Assembly (NCBI RefSeq): GCF_022879595.1
Contig: NZ_CP084265.1
Coordinates: 2,666,001 to 2,730,000 of the forward strand
From: Caballeronia sp. Lep1P3
Lineage (GTDB): Bacteria > Pseudomonadota > Gammaproteobacteria > Burkholderiales > Burkholderiaceae
Reading direction: 5' to 3'
DNA: 64,000 nucleotides
Of this stretch, positions 38,144 to 46,918 are shown piece after piece. Every line of letters begins with the position of its first letter. Within the stretch, counting starts at the first letter, position 1. A program made the position numbers and the translations under genes. The notes below the pieces were generated by a model. That model made no database searches, was not told the DNA's origin, and saw only the letters and a list, made by a program, of their open reading frames with translations.

Positions 38144-38806
38144 ATGAACGTGAACGATTCGGAAGAACTGATTGCGTGTCACGAATGCGACGCGCTTTTC
38201 AGGAAACGCGCGCTTCCCGCGCATAGCACGGCCAACTGTCCGCGTTGCGGCGCGGTGCTTTATCGCGGCATCACGCACAATCTCGACCGCATCTGCGCCA
38301 CCACGCTTGCCGCACTCATCACGTTCGTGATCGCGCAGGCGTTTCCCATCGTCGAACTCGATGCGAACGGCATCACTTCGCAGACGACGCTCATCGGCGC
38401 GATCATCGCGTTGTGGCACGAGCAGATGGAAGTGGTCGCGGGACTCGTCTTCTGCGCGACCATCCTCTTTCCCCTCTGCGAACTCACCGCGCTGCTCTAT
38501 GTGCTGATGCCCGTGCGCGCCGGATACGTGCCGCCGGGCCTTCACCTCACGCTGCGCGCCATCCAGTTCGTGCGGCCGTGGGGCATGATCGAAGTCTTCA
38601 TGCTCGGCGTGCTCGTGACGCTCGTGAAGATGCTGAGCGTCGCGCGCGTGATTCCGGAGGCCGCGCTTTTCGCATTCGGCGCGCTTACGCTGATGGTCGC
38701 CGTCGTCGTGAGTTTCGATCCGCGTTCGCTGTGGGACATCGCGGCAGGGCTGTCGGCGCGCAGGCGAGGCGATCGCGTCATGGCGTCCGCGAGGCAGAGA
38801 TCGTGA
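38144..38806 (+). CDS. pqiA: paraquat-inducible protein A family membrane protein (first copy)
   Basis: The 220-aa protein has an N-terminal rubredoxin-like zinc motif (CHECDALF and CPRCGAVL) followed by about four membrane helices, the PqiA domain. E. coli PqiA fuses two such modules; here they are separate genes. It belongs to the Pqi lipid-transport system, an MCE-type bridge between inner and outer membranes. The upstream frame reaches 38045, but the ATG at 38144 gives the zinc motif at the right distance. Its stop overlaps the GTG of the next gene. Confidence 0.9.
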   Translation: MNVNDSEELIACHECDALFRKRALPAHSTANCPRCGAVLYRGITHNLDRICATTLAALITFVIAQAFPIVELDANGITSQTTLIGAIIALWHEQMEVVAGLVFCATILFPLCELTALLYVLMPVRAGYVPPGLHLTLRAIQFVRPWGMIEVFMLGVLVTLVKMLSVARVIPEAALFAFGALTLMVAVVVSFDPRSLWDIAAGLSARRRGDRVMASARQRS

Positions 38807-39486
38807 ACGACCAACGCCTCGACGCACCAGCCGACAAACCGCAAGCGCCCACGCTCTACACCACGGCTTCGCGAGAGAACGTGGTCGCGTGCCACGCGTG
38901 CGGCCTCGTGCAGCCGCTTGCGCGCACCGTCGAAAAACAGCGCTGCACGCGCTGCGACGCGGTCGTGCACCGGCGCAATCCGGACAGCATCGCGCGCACA
39001 TGGGCGCTGCTCATCACCGCGGCGATCCTTTATATTCCGGCGAACCTCTATCCGATGCTGCATACGTCGTCGATTCTCGGCTCCGAGGACGACACGATCA
39101 TGAGCGGCGTCGCGCTCTTCTGGAGCGACGGCGACTATCCGCTCGCGGTCGTCATTTTCGTGGCGAGCATTCTCGTGCCGATGCTCAAGCTGCTCTCGCT
39201 CGCGTTCCTGCTCGTCGGCGTGCAGCGGCGTTCCGCGTGGCAGCCGCGCCAGCGCACGAAGCTGTATCGCGTGGTGGAAGGCATCGGCCGATGGTCGATG
39301 CTCGACATCTTCGTCGTCACGCTCACCGTCGCGCTCGTGCGCTTCAAGTCGGTCGCGGTCATCACGGCGGGGCCGGCCGCGCTCGCGTTCGCATCGGTCG
39401 TCGTGCTGACGATGCTCGCCTCCATGCAGTTCGACCCGCGTCTGATATGGGACAACATAGAACCGTCAGGAAAGAAATATGACTAG
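38803..39486 (+). CDS. pqiA: paraquat-inducible protein A family membrane protein (second copy)
   Basis: The 227-aa protein starts with GTG in a GTGA overlap with the previous stop. CHACGLVQ and CTRCDAVVH form the zinc motif, and about four membrane helices follow (for example ALLITAAILYIPANLYPML). The module matches the second half of E. coli PqiA, so the two adjacent genes together equal one fused PqiA. Its last codons overlap the pqiB start by 8 bp, which suggests translational coupling. Confidence 0.88.
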   Translation: MNDQRLDAPADKPQAPTLYTTASRENVVACHACGLVQPLARTVEKQRCTRCDAVVHRRNPDSIARTWALLITAAILYIPANLYPMLHTSSILGSEDDTIMSGVALFWSDGDYPLAVVIFVASILVPMLKLLSLAFLLVGVQRRSAWQPRQRTKLYRVVEGIGRWSMLDIFVVTLTVALVRFKSVAVITAGPAALAFASVVVLTMLASMQFDPRLIWDNIEPSGKKYD

Positions 39487-41152
39487 TGCCCAAGGTCCGA
39501 ATGGGCCGGATGAACCGAACACGCCGAACACGCCCGCGCCGTCCGAGGGCGCGGGCGGCCTGCCGCCACGCCTGCCCGAGCCGGTGATCGAACCGCGCAG
39601 CCGCTGGCTGCCGTCGCTCGTGTGGGTCATCCCGATCGTCGCCGCGCTGATCGGCGTGTTCCTCGTCGTGAAGACGGTATCGAGCCGCGGCCCGACGGTG
39701 ACGATCAGCTTCGTCAGCGCGGAAGGGCTCGAGCCGGGCAAGACCAAGGTCAAGTTCAAGGACGTGGACATCGGCACGGTCAAGACCATCACGCTTTCGA
39801 AGGACCATTCGCGCGTGCTCGTCGATGTCCAGCTCACCAAGGAAGCCACCGATTTCGCGGTGAAGGACACGCGCTTCTGGGTCGTGCGCCCGCGCGTGGC
39901 GGCAAGCGGCGTGACGGGGCTCTCGACGCTGCTTTCGGGCGCCTATATCGGCGCGGACGCGGGCAAGTCGACCGACGACCAGAGCTACTTCGTCGGCCTC
40001 GAGACGCCGCCCGCAGTCACTGGCGACCAGAAAGGCCACACGTTCACGCTGCACGGCGAATCGCTCGGCTCGCTGGATATCGGCTCGCCGGTCTATTACC
40101 GGCGCGTGCAGGTGGGACAAGTAACGGCTTTTTCGCTCGACAAGGACGGCACGGGCGTGACGATGCAGGTCTTCGTCAACGCGCCCTACGATCAATATGT
40201 CGGCGCGAATTCGCGCTGGTGGCATGCGAGCGGCGTGGACCTGCGCCTCGATTCGAGCGGCTTCACGCTCAATACGCAGTCGCTCGCGACGGTGGTGCTC
40301 GGCGGCATTGCGTTCCAGACGCCGCCGAATCAGCAGCCCGGCGCGCAGGCGAAGGAAAACGCCACGTTCCGCCTCGCCTCCGATCAGGCCGACGCGATGA
40401 AAGACCCGGACGGCGATCCGGTCCACGTCGTGATGAACTTCAATCAGTCGTTGCGCGGCTTGTCGGTGGGTGCGCCGGTCGATTTCCGCGGCATCGTGCT
40501 CGGGCAGGTGACGGGCATCGGCGTGCGATACGACCAGCGGACGCACGCGTTCCTGATGCCCGTGACCATCGACCTGTATCCGGACCGTCTCAGCCGCCAG
40601 GCGAAGGCCGCGCTGCCGGAACAGGGAACGGAAGCGAGCCACGACATGCTCGAACTGCTCGTGAAGCGCGGCCTGCGCGGGCAACTGCGCACCGGCAACC
40701 TGCTGACGAGCCAGCTTTATGTCGCGCTCGACTTCTTCCCGAAGGCGCCGGTGTCGAAGGTCACGGTGGCCGGCGACGCGATCGAGTTGCCGACGGTGCC
40801 GAACACGCTCGACGAACTGCAGCTTCAGATCGCCGACATCGCGCGCAAGCTCGACAAGATTCCGTTCGACGAGATCGGCACGAATCTCAACGGCTCGCTC
40901 AAGAACGCGAACACGCTCTTCGATCAGCTCAACAAGGAAGTCATGCCGGAAATGCGCGACACGCTCACGCAGGCGAAGAAGACCTTCGGCGCGGCGCAGT
41001 CCACGCTCCAGCAGGATTCTCCGCTTCAGTCCGACGTGCATCAGGCCATGCAGGAACTGACGCGCACGCTTCAATCGCTCAATGCGCTGGCCGATTATCT
41101 GGAGCGCCATCCGGAATCGCTGTTGCGCGGCAAACCGGGAGACAAGCCATGA
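39479..41152 (+). CDS. pqiB: PqiB, MCE-domain lipid-transport protein
   Basis: The 557-aa protein has a single N-terminal membrane helix (SLVWVIPIVAALIGVFLVVK, about residues 43-62). Three MCE/MlaD-type domains follow, with segments such as AEGLEPGKTKVKFKDVDIG, GSPVYYRRVQVGQVTAF and GAPVDFRGIVLGQVTGIG. The C-terminal helical region is rich in Gln and Leu and resembles the PqiB coiled needle. The protein forms a periplasm-spanning tube for lipids. pqiC starts in an ATGA overlap. Confidence 0.93.
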   Translation: MTSAQGPNGPDEPNTPNTPAPSEGAGGLPPRLPEPVIEPRSRWLPSLVWVIPIVAALIGVFLVVKTVSSRGPTVTISFVSAEGLEPGKTKVKFKDVDIGTVKTITLSKDHSRVLVDVQLTKEATDFAVKDTRFWVVRPRVAASGVTGLSTLLSGAYIGADAGKSTDDQSYFVGLETPPAVTGDQKGHTFTLHGESLGSLDIGSPVYYRRVQVGQVTAFSLDKDGTGVTMQVFVNAPYDQYVGANSRWWHASGVDLRLDSSGFTLNTQSLATVVLGGIAFQTPPNQQPGAQAKENATFRLASDQADAMKDPDGDPVHVVMNFNQSLRGLSVGAPVDFRGIVLGQVTGIGVRYDQRTHAFLMPVTIDLYPDRLSRQAKAALPEQGTEASHDMLELLVKRGLRGQLRTGNLLTSQLYVALDFFPKAPVSKVTVAGDAIELPTVPNTLDELQLQIADIARKLDKIPFDEIGTNLNGSLKNANTLFDQLNKEVMPEMRDTLTQAKKTFGAAQSTLQQDSPLQSDVHQAMQELTRTLQSLNALADYLERHPESLLRGKPGDKP

Positions 41153-41859
41153 AGTTCGGCGCATCGTTATCGACTCTGGGCGCGGCGTGCGTGCTGGCGG
41201 CGTGCGCGTCGTCGCCGTCGAGCCGGTTCTACACGCTCGGCGGCGCGGAGCCGGCTTCAACGGCCGTATCGGCCGTATCGTCCGCTTCGTCGGCGCCTGC
41301 GTTCTATTTCGAGCTGGCGCCGGTCGACATGCCGCAGCAGGTGTCGCGCAATCAGCTCGTCGTGCAGACGAGCCCCGCGCAAGTGACCGTGCTCGAACAG
41401 GAGCGCTGGGCCTCGCTCCCCGCCGACGAAGTCCGGCGCGCGCTCTCCGACGATCTCTCGCGGCAGCTCAACGCAATCGATGTCTACGGCACGCCGTATC
41501 CCGAATCGGCGAGGGTGTACCGCGTGACGGTGAAGGTGCAGCGCTTCGAATCGTGGCCGGGTGCGCAGGCCGTCGTCGATGCGGTGTGGAGCGTGCGCGC
41601 CGCAGGCTCGGATACCGTTCTGACATGCCGCACGGTCGAGAACGAACGCGTCGGCGACGGCTACGCCGCGCTCGTCGACGGTCATCGCAAGGCCGTCGGC
41701 GAGCTTGCCGCGGCCATTTCCGCAGGTGTGCGAAGTCTCGGGTCACTGCCGCCCGCAGCGTCGCCCGCGTCGCCTAAAGGCAAGTCCGACGCCCGCGCGC
41801 GCCCCGCGCCGACTCTGCCATGCCCGGCGTCGAGCAGCGGTACGACCGCGAGCATGTGA
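41149..41859 (+). CDS. pqiC: PqiC, outer-membrane lipoprotein of the Pqi system
   Basis: The 236-aa protein begins with a lipoprotein signal peptide: hydrophobic LSTLGAACVLAACASS with the lipobox LAAC (Cys19). SRFYTLGG and LELAPVDMPQQVSRNQLVVQTS-like segments (FELAPVDMPQQVSRNQLVV) match the DUF330/PqiC family. The start is the ATG at 41149 within ATGA. A small in-gene tandem repeat (GGCCGTATC twice near 41260) encodes the Ala/Ser/Val linker after the lipobox. The last ~20 residues form a Pro/Ala/Arg tail. Confidence 0.88.
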   Translation: MKFGASLSTLGAACVLAACASSPSSRFYTLGGAEPASTAVSAVSSASSAPAFYFELAPVDMPQQVSRNQLVVQTSPAQVTVLEQERWASLPADEVRRALSDDLSRQLNAIDVYGTPYPESARVYRVTVKVQRFESWPGAQAVVDAVWSVRAAGSDTVLTCRTVENERVGDGYAALVDGHRKAVGELAAAISAGVRSLGSLPPAASPASPKGKSDARARPAPTLPCPASSSGTTASM

Positions 41860-42005
41860 TCCGAACGCGCGCGCCCGACTGTCAGGAGACCGTCATGTTG
41901 TCGGCAGACGACACGCGCGTGCGGCGTGTCTCGAAATTGCGGAAGGCGCACGCGCGCACGGTTAAGATCGACGTCGGCCGTATGTGAAACAAACCCGAAG
42001 AATAG

Positions 42006-42617
42006 ATGATGAAACTGATCGGTTCGCACACTAGTCCGTTCGTCCGCAAGGTGCGGATCGTAATGGCGGAAAAGAAAATCGACTGCGAACTCGTGCTCGA
42101 AGACGTTTGGGCCTCGGATTCGAAGATCCACGACTACAACCCGCTCGGCAAGGTGCCTTGCCTGATTCTCGACGGCGGCGAAGCGGTGTTCGATTCGCGC
42201 GTGATCTGCGAATACGTCGATACGTTGACGCCGGTGGGCAAGCTGCTGCCGCAGGAACGCCGCGAGCGCACCGAAGTGCGTTGCTGGGAAGCGCTCGCCG
42301 ACGGCGTGCTCGACGCCGCCGTGATGATTCGCCTCGAAGGGGTGCTGCGCGAGGAAGCGCATCGCAGCGAAACGTGGATTGCGCGGCAGCGGCACAAGAT
42401 CGAAGACAGCCTGCGCGCGATGGCGCGCGGCATCGGCGACAAACCGTGGTGTTCGGCGAACCGCTTCACGCTCGCGGATATCGCGTGCGGCTGCGCGCTC
42501 AGTTATCTCGACTTCCGCATGCCGGAACTGAACTGGCGCGAGGCCCATCCGTCGCTCGACAAGTTCCACGCGCGTCTCGCGCAGCGGCAGTCGTTCATCG
42601 ATACGGCGCCGCGTTGA
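42006..42617 (+). CDS. glutathione S-transferase family protein
   Basis: The 203-aa protein has an N-terminal thioredoxin-like GST domain (KLIGSHTSPFVRKVRIV, then NPLGKVPCLILDGGEAVFDSRVICEYVD) and an all-helical C-terminal domain. Ser in the SHTSPF motif is the likely glutathione-activating residue. It resembles YibF-type bacterial GSTs; the substrate is unknown. Two ATGs in tandem (42006 and 42009) are possible starts. It converges with the tetR gene and is separated from it by 278 bp that hold two operator-like dyads. Confidence 0.9.
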   Translation: MMKLIGSHTSPFVRKVRIVMAEKKIDCELVLEDVWASDSKIHDYNPLGKVPCLILDGGEAVFDSRVICEYVDTLTPVGKLLPQERRERTEVRCWEALADGVLDAAVMIRLEGVLREEAHRSETWIARQRHKIEDSLRAMARGIGDKPWCSANRFTLADIACGCALSYLDFRMPELNWREAHPSLDKFHARLAQRQSFIDTAPR

Positions 42618-42680
42618 AGCGCGATGCGCGATGGGCTCGTCGGCGCTGGCTGGCGGGCTCGTCATATGTGCTGCAAATTG

Positions 42681-42700
42681 CATCTATCGCTAGATAGATA
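42681..42700 (-). promoter_or_regulatory. TetR-type operator-like dyad, site 1
   Basis: On the minus strand the site reads TATCTAT, six bases, ATAGATG. It fits the pattern TATCTAY-N6-RTAGATR shared with two other sites near the tetR gene. It lies 64 bp after the GST stop. Confidence 0.55.
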
Positions 42701-42827
42701 ACACCGTTCATACCGTGGACGCCGTGCCGTTCACGTCTCCGTCGTCGCTGAGCGACGCGCTCCGAAGCGCTGTCCGTAACGCTCGCGTTGGCGGCTCTGA
42801 ACTTGCGGTCCCGGCCGCGTCAAAATC

Positions 42828-42847
42828 TATCTACTCAAAGGTAGATA
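42828..42847 (+). promoter_or_regulatory. TetR-type operator-like dyad, site 2
   Basis: TATCTAC (42828-42834), six bases, GTAGATA (42841-42847) is a perfect 7-bp inverted repeat. It is the best copy of the motif found also in the tetR promoter, yet it lies past the 3' end of tetR in a gap with no recognised gene. Confidence 0.65.
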
Positions 42848-42879
42848 AATCCACGCGGGAAACGAGGTTCCTCACAGAG

Positions 42880-42888
42880 TTATCCACA
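42880..42888 (+). other. perfect DnaA-box sequence
   Basis: TTATCCACA matches the strong DnaA-box consensus exactly. TTATCTACC follows at 42892-42900 with two mismatches and runs into the tetR stop codon. One isolated box need not be functional. Confidence 0.45.
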
Positions 42889-42895
42889 GGGTTAT

Positions 42896-43453
42896 CTACC
42901 GGCGCACGCTCTGCGCGACCTCTTCCAGCCGCGCGCGAGTCTGAAACAATCGGCAGCCAAGCAAGCTACCCTGAAACGCCGCGTACAGAGTACGCGCAGC
43001 CGCCTCCGGTTTGCCGCCAGCGTCGAGCGTGTCTTGCGCCTCGCCTTCGGCAAGCACCTTTGCGAGCCAGTTTTCGTTGGCTTTGAAGAACGCCTGAATC
43101 GCGTGGCGAACCTTCTCCGGCAACGACTCGATGTCGGCCGCCATCATCCCGCACAAGCAAACCTGGCTTCCATCGCCGATGATCCGGCCGAAAAGCCGCG
43201 CGTAGCGGTCGAGCTTTTTGTCGGCGGGGGCGGAACTGTCGATGGCGTAGATCGACGCCATCACATCCGCGCTGTACGCGTTCACCGCCTCGAGCGCCAG
43301 GTCTTCCTTGGTCGGAAAGTAATAGTGAATGCTGGACGTCTTGACGCCGACCAAGTCCGACAAGTCGCGATAGCTGAAACCGTTGTAGCCGCGCTTCATC
43401 ATGATGGTCTGCGCGTGATCGAGCAGCGCTTCGCGCACCGTGTTCTTGTCCAT
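42896..43453 (-). CDS. TetR family regulator, NemR-like
   Basis: The 185-aa protein has an N-terminal TetR helix-turn-helix (GYNGFSYRDLSDLVGVKTSS, then IHYYFPTKEDL, residues about 22-51). The C-terminal domain contains a Cys-Leu-Cys motif (Cys99 and Cys101 in QVCLCGMMAADIESLP). By eye it aligns with the segment around redox-active Cys106 of E. coli NemR (GCLTVKLSAEV). A sensor of electrophiles or oxidants is therefore plausible but inferred. A dyad lies between its own -35 and -10 boxes, so it probably represses itself. The GST gene is convergent; mnmA is upstream on the same strand. Confidence 0.88.
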   Translation of the reverse strand: MDKNTVREALLDHAQTIMMKRGYNGFSYRDLSDLVGVKTSSIHYYFPTKEDLALEAVNAYSADVMASIYAIDSSAPADKKLDRYARLFGRIIGDGSQVCLCGMMAADIESLPEKVRHAIQAFFKANENWLAKVLAEGEAQDTLDAGGKPEAAARTLYAAFQGSLLGCRLFQTRARLEEVAQSVRR

Positions 43454-43480
43454 TTCTCGCGACCCTGTGCTGAAGCAAAA

Positions 43481-43509
43481 ACCTTATCTACTGATAGGTA
43501 GAGCGTCAA
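43481..43509 (-). promoter_or_regulatory. promoter of the tetR gene
   Basis: On the minus strand TTGACG (43509-43504) and TAAGGT (43486-43481) are separated by exactly 17 bp. The predicted leader is about 25 nt. The spacer is filled by operator dyad 3. Confidence 0.7.
43485..43503 (+). promoter_or_regulatory. TetR-type operator-like dyad, site 3 (autoregulatory)
   Basis: TATCTAC (43485-43491), six bases, GTAGAG (43498-43503) is an imperfect copy of site 2. It occupies the spacer between the -35 and -10 of the tetR promoter, where binding would block RNA polymerase. Confidence 0.65.
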
Positions 43510-43573
43510 GCACTTGTATCGAATGACTTTTATGAAATCGATGGCCCCGGCGTGCCAGCCGGGGCTTGCCGCA

Positions 43574-44707
43574 TCAGTTCGCGCTCACGGCCACCGCGCC
43601 CGACGCGGCGGCAGTCTCGCCGACGTTCGCGCGCTCGATGATGCCGCCGCCGAGACAGACATCGCCCTGATAGAGCACCGCCGATTGTCCCGGCGTGACC
43701 GCCCATTGAGCGTCGTCGAATCGCAGCGCGAAGTGGCCGTCGTCGGCGGCGGCGAAGCGGCATGCGGCGTCCTGCTGCCGATAGCGCGTCTTGGCCGCGC
43801 ACGCCGTGCCGTCCTCCGGCGCGAAGCCCGCGACCCAACTCGTGTTTCCCGCCGACAAGGTGTGCGACAGCAGCCAAGGATGGTCGTGCCCCTGCACGAC
43901 GTAGAGCGTGTTGCTCGCCATGTCCTTGCCCGCGACGAACCACGGCTCGCCGCTGCCGCCCTTCGCTCCGCCGATGCCGATGCCCTTTCGCTGCCCGAAC
44001 GTGTAGAACGCAAGCCCGATATGCTCGCCGACGATCTTCCCTTCGGCCGTCTTCATCGGGCCGGGTTTGGTCGGCAGATAGCGGTTCAGGAATTCGCGAA
44101 ACGGCCGCTCGCCGATGAAGCAGATGCCGGTCGAATCCTTCTTCTTCGCGTTCGGCAGGCCGATCTGCGCGGCGATCTCGCGCACCTTCGTCTTGGGCAT
44201 TTCGCCGAGCGGAAAGAGCGTCTTCGACAACTGCTGCTGATTCAGCCGATGCAGGAAGTACGACTGATCCTTGGTCGAATCGGTGGCCTTCATCAATTGG
44301 AAAAGCCCGTCGCGCTCGCGCACGCGCGCATAGTGCCCGGTCGCGATCGTTTCCGCGCCGAGCGACATCGCGTGGTCGAGAAACGCCTTGAATTTGATCT
44401 CGGCGTTGCACAGCACGTCCGGGTTCGGCGTGCGCCCGGCCGAGTATTCGCGCAGGAATTCGGCGAACACGCGGTCCTTGTATTCGGCGGCGAAGTTCAC
44501 CGCTTCCACGTCGATGCCGATCAGGTCCGCCACCGAGACCACGTCGATCCAGTCCTGCCGCGTCGAGCAGTATTCGCCGTCGTCGTCGTCTTCCCAGTTC
44601 TTCATGAACAGGCCGACGACGTCGTAACCCTGCTCTTTCAAAAGCCATGCCGTCACCGACGAATCGACGCCGCCCGACATGCCCACCACCACTCTTCGCT
44701 TGCTCAT
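43574..44707 (-). CDS. mnmA: tRNA-specific 2-thiouridylase MnmA
   Basis: MnmA thiolates uridine-34 of tRNA-Lys, -Glu and -Gln. The 377-aa enzyme has the PP-loop motif [15 protein letters not shown] near the N-terminus. The catalytic cysteines lie in [12 protein letters not shown] and [12 protein letters not shown]. The ATG at 44707 gives [13 protein letters not shown] and is the natural start. nudJ lies 31 bp upstream on the same strand, as in many proteobacteria. Confidence 0.96.
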   Translation of the reverse strand: MSKRRVVVGMSGGVDSSVTAWLLKEQGYDVVGLFMKNWEDDDDGEYCSTRQDWIDVVSVADLIGIDVEAVNFAAEYKDRVFAEFLREYSAGRTPNPDVLCNAEIKFKAFLDHAMSLGAETIATGHYARVRERDGLFQLMKATDSTKDQSYFLHRLNQQQLSKTLFPLGEMPKTKVREIAAQIGLPNAKKKDSTGICFIGERPFREFLNRYLPTKPGPMKTAEGKIVGEHIGLAFYTFGQRKGIGIGGAKGGSGEPWFVAGKDMASNTLYVVQGHDHPWLLSHTLSAGNTSWVAGFAPEDGTACAAKTRYRQQDAACRFAAADDGHFALRFDDAQWAVTPGQSAVLYQGDVCLGGGIIERANVGETAAASGAVAVSAN

Positions 44708-44738
44708 GGAAATACCGCTTGTTCGCGCGCGAGCGCGG

Positions 44739-45230
44739 TCAGGAACGCACCACCGGCGCGACCGAATGCGTATGGATGAAATCGAGCGGCACGCGCCGCC
44801 CGGCCAGATAATCGTCGACGCACTTCATCACGAGCGGCGTTCTGTGCCGCTCCGGGCACGCACGCAGTTCGTCGGCGGTGAGCCACATCGCGCGGACGAT
44901 GCCTTTGTCGAGCGCGCGCCCGGCGATTCCCCCCGCTGATTTCCCGCAGAACGTGAAGCGCAGATACGTGACGTCGCGCCCCGGCCGCTGAAAGTGCGTC
45001 ATATACGCGCCGACGAGCGCTTCCGGCTGGAAGCGATGCGCCGTTTCCTCCAGCGTCTCGCGAATGACCGCCTCGACGAGCGTTTCGCCCGCTTCCAGAT
45101 GACCGGCCGGCTGGTTGATTTGCAGACCTGCGGATGTGTGTTCCTCGATGACGAGGAAGCGCCCGTCGCGCTCGACGACAGCCGCCACGGTGACGTGAGG
45201 AGCCCAAGTGTCTGATTTCATGGCCGACAT
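44739..45230 (-). CDS. nudJ: NUDIX hydrolase, NudJ-like phosphatase
   Basis: The 163-aa protein has a NUDIX box [21 protein letters not shown], split as [16 protein letters not shown] and TLEET, with the usual GX5EX7REUXEE pattern except that Thr-Ala replaces the final Gly. Upstream, [19 protein letters not shown] is the typical first strand pair. Its position next to mnmA matches E. coli nudJ (ymfB), a phosphatase acting on thiamine and nucleotide pyrophosphates. The substrate here is inferred. A start at codon 5 (MKSDTWAPH) is an alternative. Confidence 0.88.
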   Translation of the reverse strand: MSAMKSDTWAPHVTVAAVVERDGRFLVIEEHTSAGLQINQPAGHLEAGETLVEAVIRETLEETAHRFQPEALVGAYMTHFQRPGRDVTYLRFTFCGKSAGGIAGRALDKGIVRAMWLTADELRACPERHRTPLVMKCVDDYLAGRRVPLDFIHTHSVAPVVRS

Positions 45231-45437
45231 TTTACCGTCCCGCGTCCGATCACGCGCGCGCGGCCTAAGGGTTAGCCGGGGTGCGGCGAGGCGCCGGATC
45301 GCGATTTTTCGCGCGCATTCTTCGGTTACAGTTCACTTAGCCGTTGATCAGCGTTTGAAACTAGAAAAAAGTTGCCTTCTTGTCCCGGCGCGTGGCCGCG
45401 CGCACGGGCAGGAGAATAAAAGAACGGAGGATTCAAC

Positions 45438-46583
45438 ATGCACATCGGAGTGCCTGCTGAGACGCGGGCGAACGAGGCGCGCGTCGCCGCCACGCCGGAG
45501 ACGGTCAAGAAGCTCGTCGCGCAGGGGCACCGCCTGTCGGTGCAAAGCGGCGCGGGCGCGCGGGCGAGCTATATCGACGATGCGTTCGCGCAAGCGGGCG
45601 CCGATATCGTCGATGCAGCGACCGCCTTTTCCGCCGACATCGTGCTCAAGGTGCAGTCGCCGGGCGAAGGCGAGTTGTCGATGCTGACGCCGGGCGCCGT
45701 GCTCATCGGCATGCTCGATCCCTTCAACGCCGACAACACCGCGCGGCTCGCGAGCGCGGGCGTCACGGCCTTCGCGCTCGAAGCCGCGCCGCGCACGACG
45801 CGCGCGCAGAGCCTCGACGTGCTCTCGTCGCAGGCGAACATCGCCGGGTACAAGGCGGTGCTGATGGCCTGCCAGTACTACCAGCGCTTCATGCCGATGC
45901 TCATGACCGCCGCTGGCACCGTGAAGGCGGCGCGCGTGCTCGTGCTGGGCGCGGGCGTCGCGGGACTACAAGCGATCGCGACCGCGAAGCGCCTCGGCGC
46001 GGTCGTCGAAGCGTCGGATGTGCGGCCCGCCGTGAAGGAGCAGATCGAATCGCTCGGCGCGAAGTTCGTCGATGTGCCGTTCGAAACGGACGAGGAGCGG
46101 GAAGCCGCGCAAGGCGTCGGCGGCTACGCGCGGCCGATGCCCGCAAGCTGGCTCGCGCGGCAATCGGCTCAGGTGCACGAACGTGCGAAGGCGGCGGATA
46201 TCGTCATCTCGACGGCGCTGATCCCGGGCCGTCCGGCGCCGACGCTCCTTTCCGTGGAAACGGTGAAGCACATGAAGCCCGGCTCGGTGATCGTCGATCT
46301 AGCGGCCGGTCGCGGCCCCGAGTTCGAGGGGAAGAAAGGCGGCAATTGCCCGCTCACCGAAGTCGATCAGGTCGTGATGAAACATGGCGTGCATATCGTC
46401 GGTCACACGAACCTCGCGTCGATGGTCGCCGCCGATGCCTCCGCGCTCTACGCGCGCAATCTGCTCGACTTCCTCAAGCTCATCCTGACGAAGGAAGGCA
46501 CGCTCAACATCGACCTTGCGGACGACATCGTCGCGGCCACGCTCCAGTGCCGCGACGGACAGCTCGCCCGCGCGACCGCCTGA
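45438..46583 (+). CDS. pntAA: NAD(P) transhydrogenase subunit alpha, part 1 (NAD-binding)
   Basis: The 381-aa soluble NAD(H)-binding subunit belongs to the proton-translocating transhydrogenase that makes NADPH from NADH. It starts [21 protein letters not shown] after the strong ribosome site GGAGG. The Rossmann motif is [26 protein letters not shown] near residue 165, and [17 protein letters not shown] and [15 protein letters not shown] follow. The alpha subunit is split into pntAA and pntAB here, unlike the fused E. coli PntA. The 207 bp upstream should hold the promoter, but no convincing hexamer pair is seen. Confidence 0.95.
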   Translation: MHIGVPAETRANEARVAATPETVKKLVAQGHRLSVQSGAGARASYIDDAFAQAGADIVDAATAFSADIVLKVQSPGEGELSMLTPGAVLIGMLDPFNADNTARLASAGVTAFALEAAPRTTRAQSLDVLSSQANIAGYKAVLMACQYYQRFMPMLMTAAGTVKAARVLVLGAGVAGLQAIATAKRLGAVVEASDVRPAVKEQIESLGAKFVDVPFETDEEREAAQGVGGYARPMPASWLARQSAQVHERAKAADIVISTALIPGRPAPTLLSVETVKHMKPGSVIVDLAAGRGPEFEGKKGGNCPLTEVDQVVMKHGVHIVGHTNLASMVAADASALYARNLLDFLKLILTKEGTLNIDLADDIVAATLQCRDGQLARATA

Positions 46584-46597
46584 TTACGGAGAGAAAC

Positions 46598-46918
46598 ATG
46601 GACGTCATCAACCATACGGTGATCAACCTCATCATCTTCGTGCTGGCGATCTACGTCGGCTATCACGTCGTCTGGAACGTGACGCCCGCGCTGCACACGC
46701 CGCTCATGGCCGTCACGAACGCGATCTCCGCGATCGTGATCGTCGGCGCGATGCTCGCGGTGGGCCTGACGGTCGGCGGCGCGGGCAAGTTCTTCGGCAC
46801 GCTCGCCGTCCTGCTCGCCGCGGTGAACGTGTTCGGCGGCTTTCTCGTCACGCGGCGCATGCTCGAAATGTTCAAGAAAAAAGAGCCGAAGAAGCTCGCC
46901 AGCAAGGAGGTCGCGTAA
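46598..46918 (+). CDS. pntAB: NAD(P) transhydrogenase subunit alpha, part 2 (membrane)
   Basis: The 106-aa protein supplies membrane helices equivalent to the C-terminus of fused PntA. Three hydrophobic stretches are visible ([37 protein letters not shown] and [19 protein letters not shown]). The true start is the ATG at 46598, 14 bp after the pntAA stop. The stop and the pntB start overlap in TAATG. Confidence 0.94.
   Translation: MDVINHTVINLIIFVLAIYVGYHVVWNVTPALHTPLMAVTNAISAIVIVGAMLAVGLTVGGAGKFFGTLAVLLAAVNVFGGFLVTRRMLEMFKKKEPKKLASKEVA

Noticed and set aside
42715..43086. Plus-strand ORF of 123 codons in the gst-tetR gap
   Set aside because: It runs over both dyads and antisense into tetR, lacks a ribosome site and shows no recognisable domain. 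I treat it as chance.
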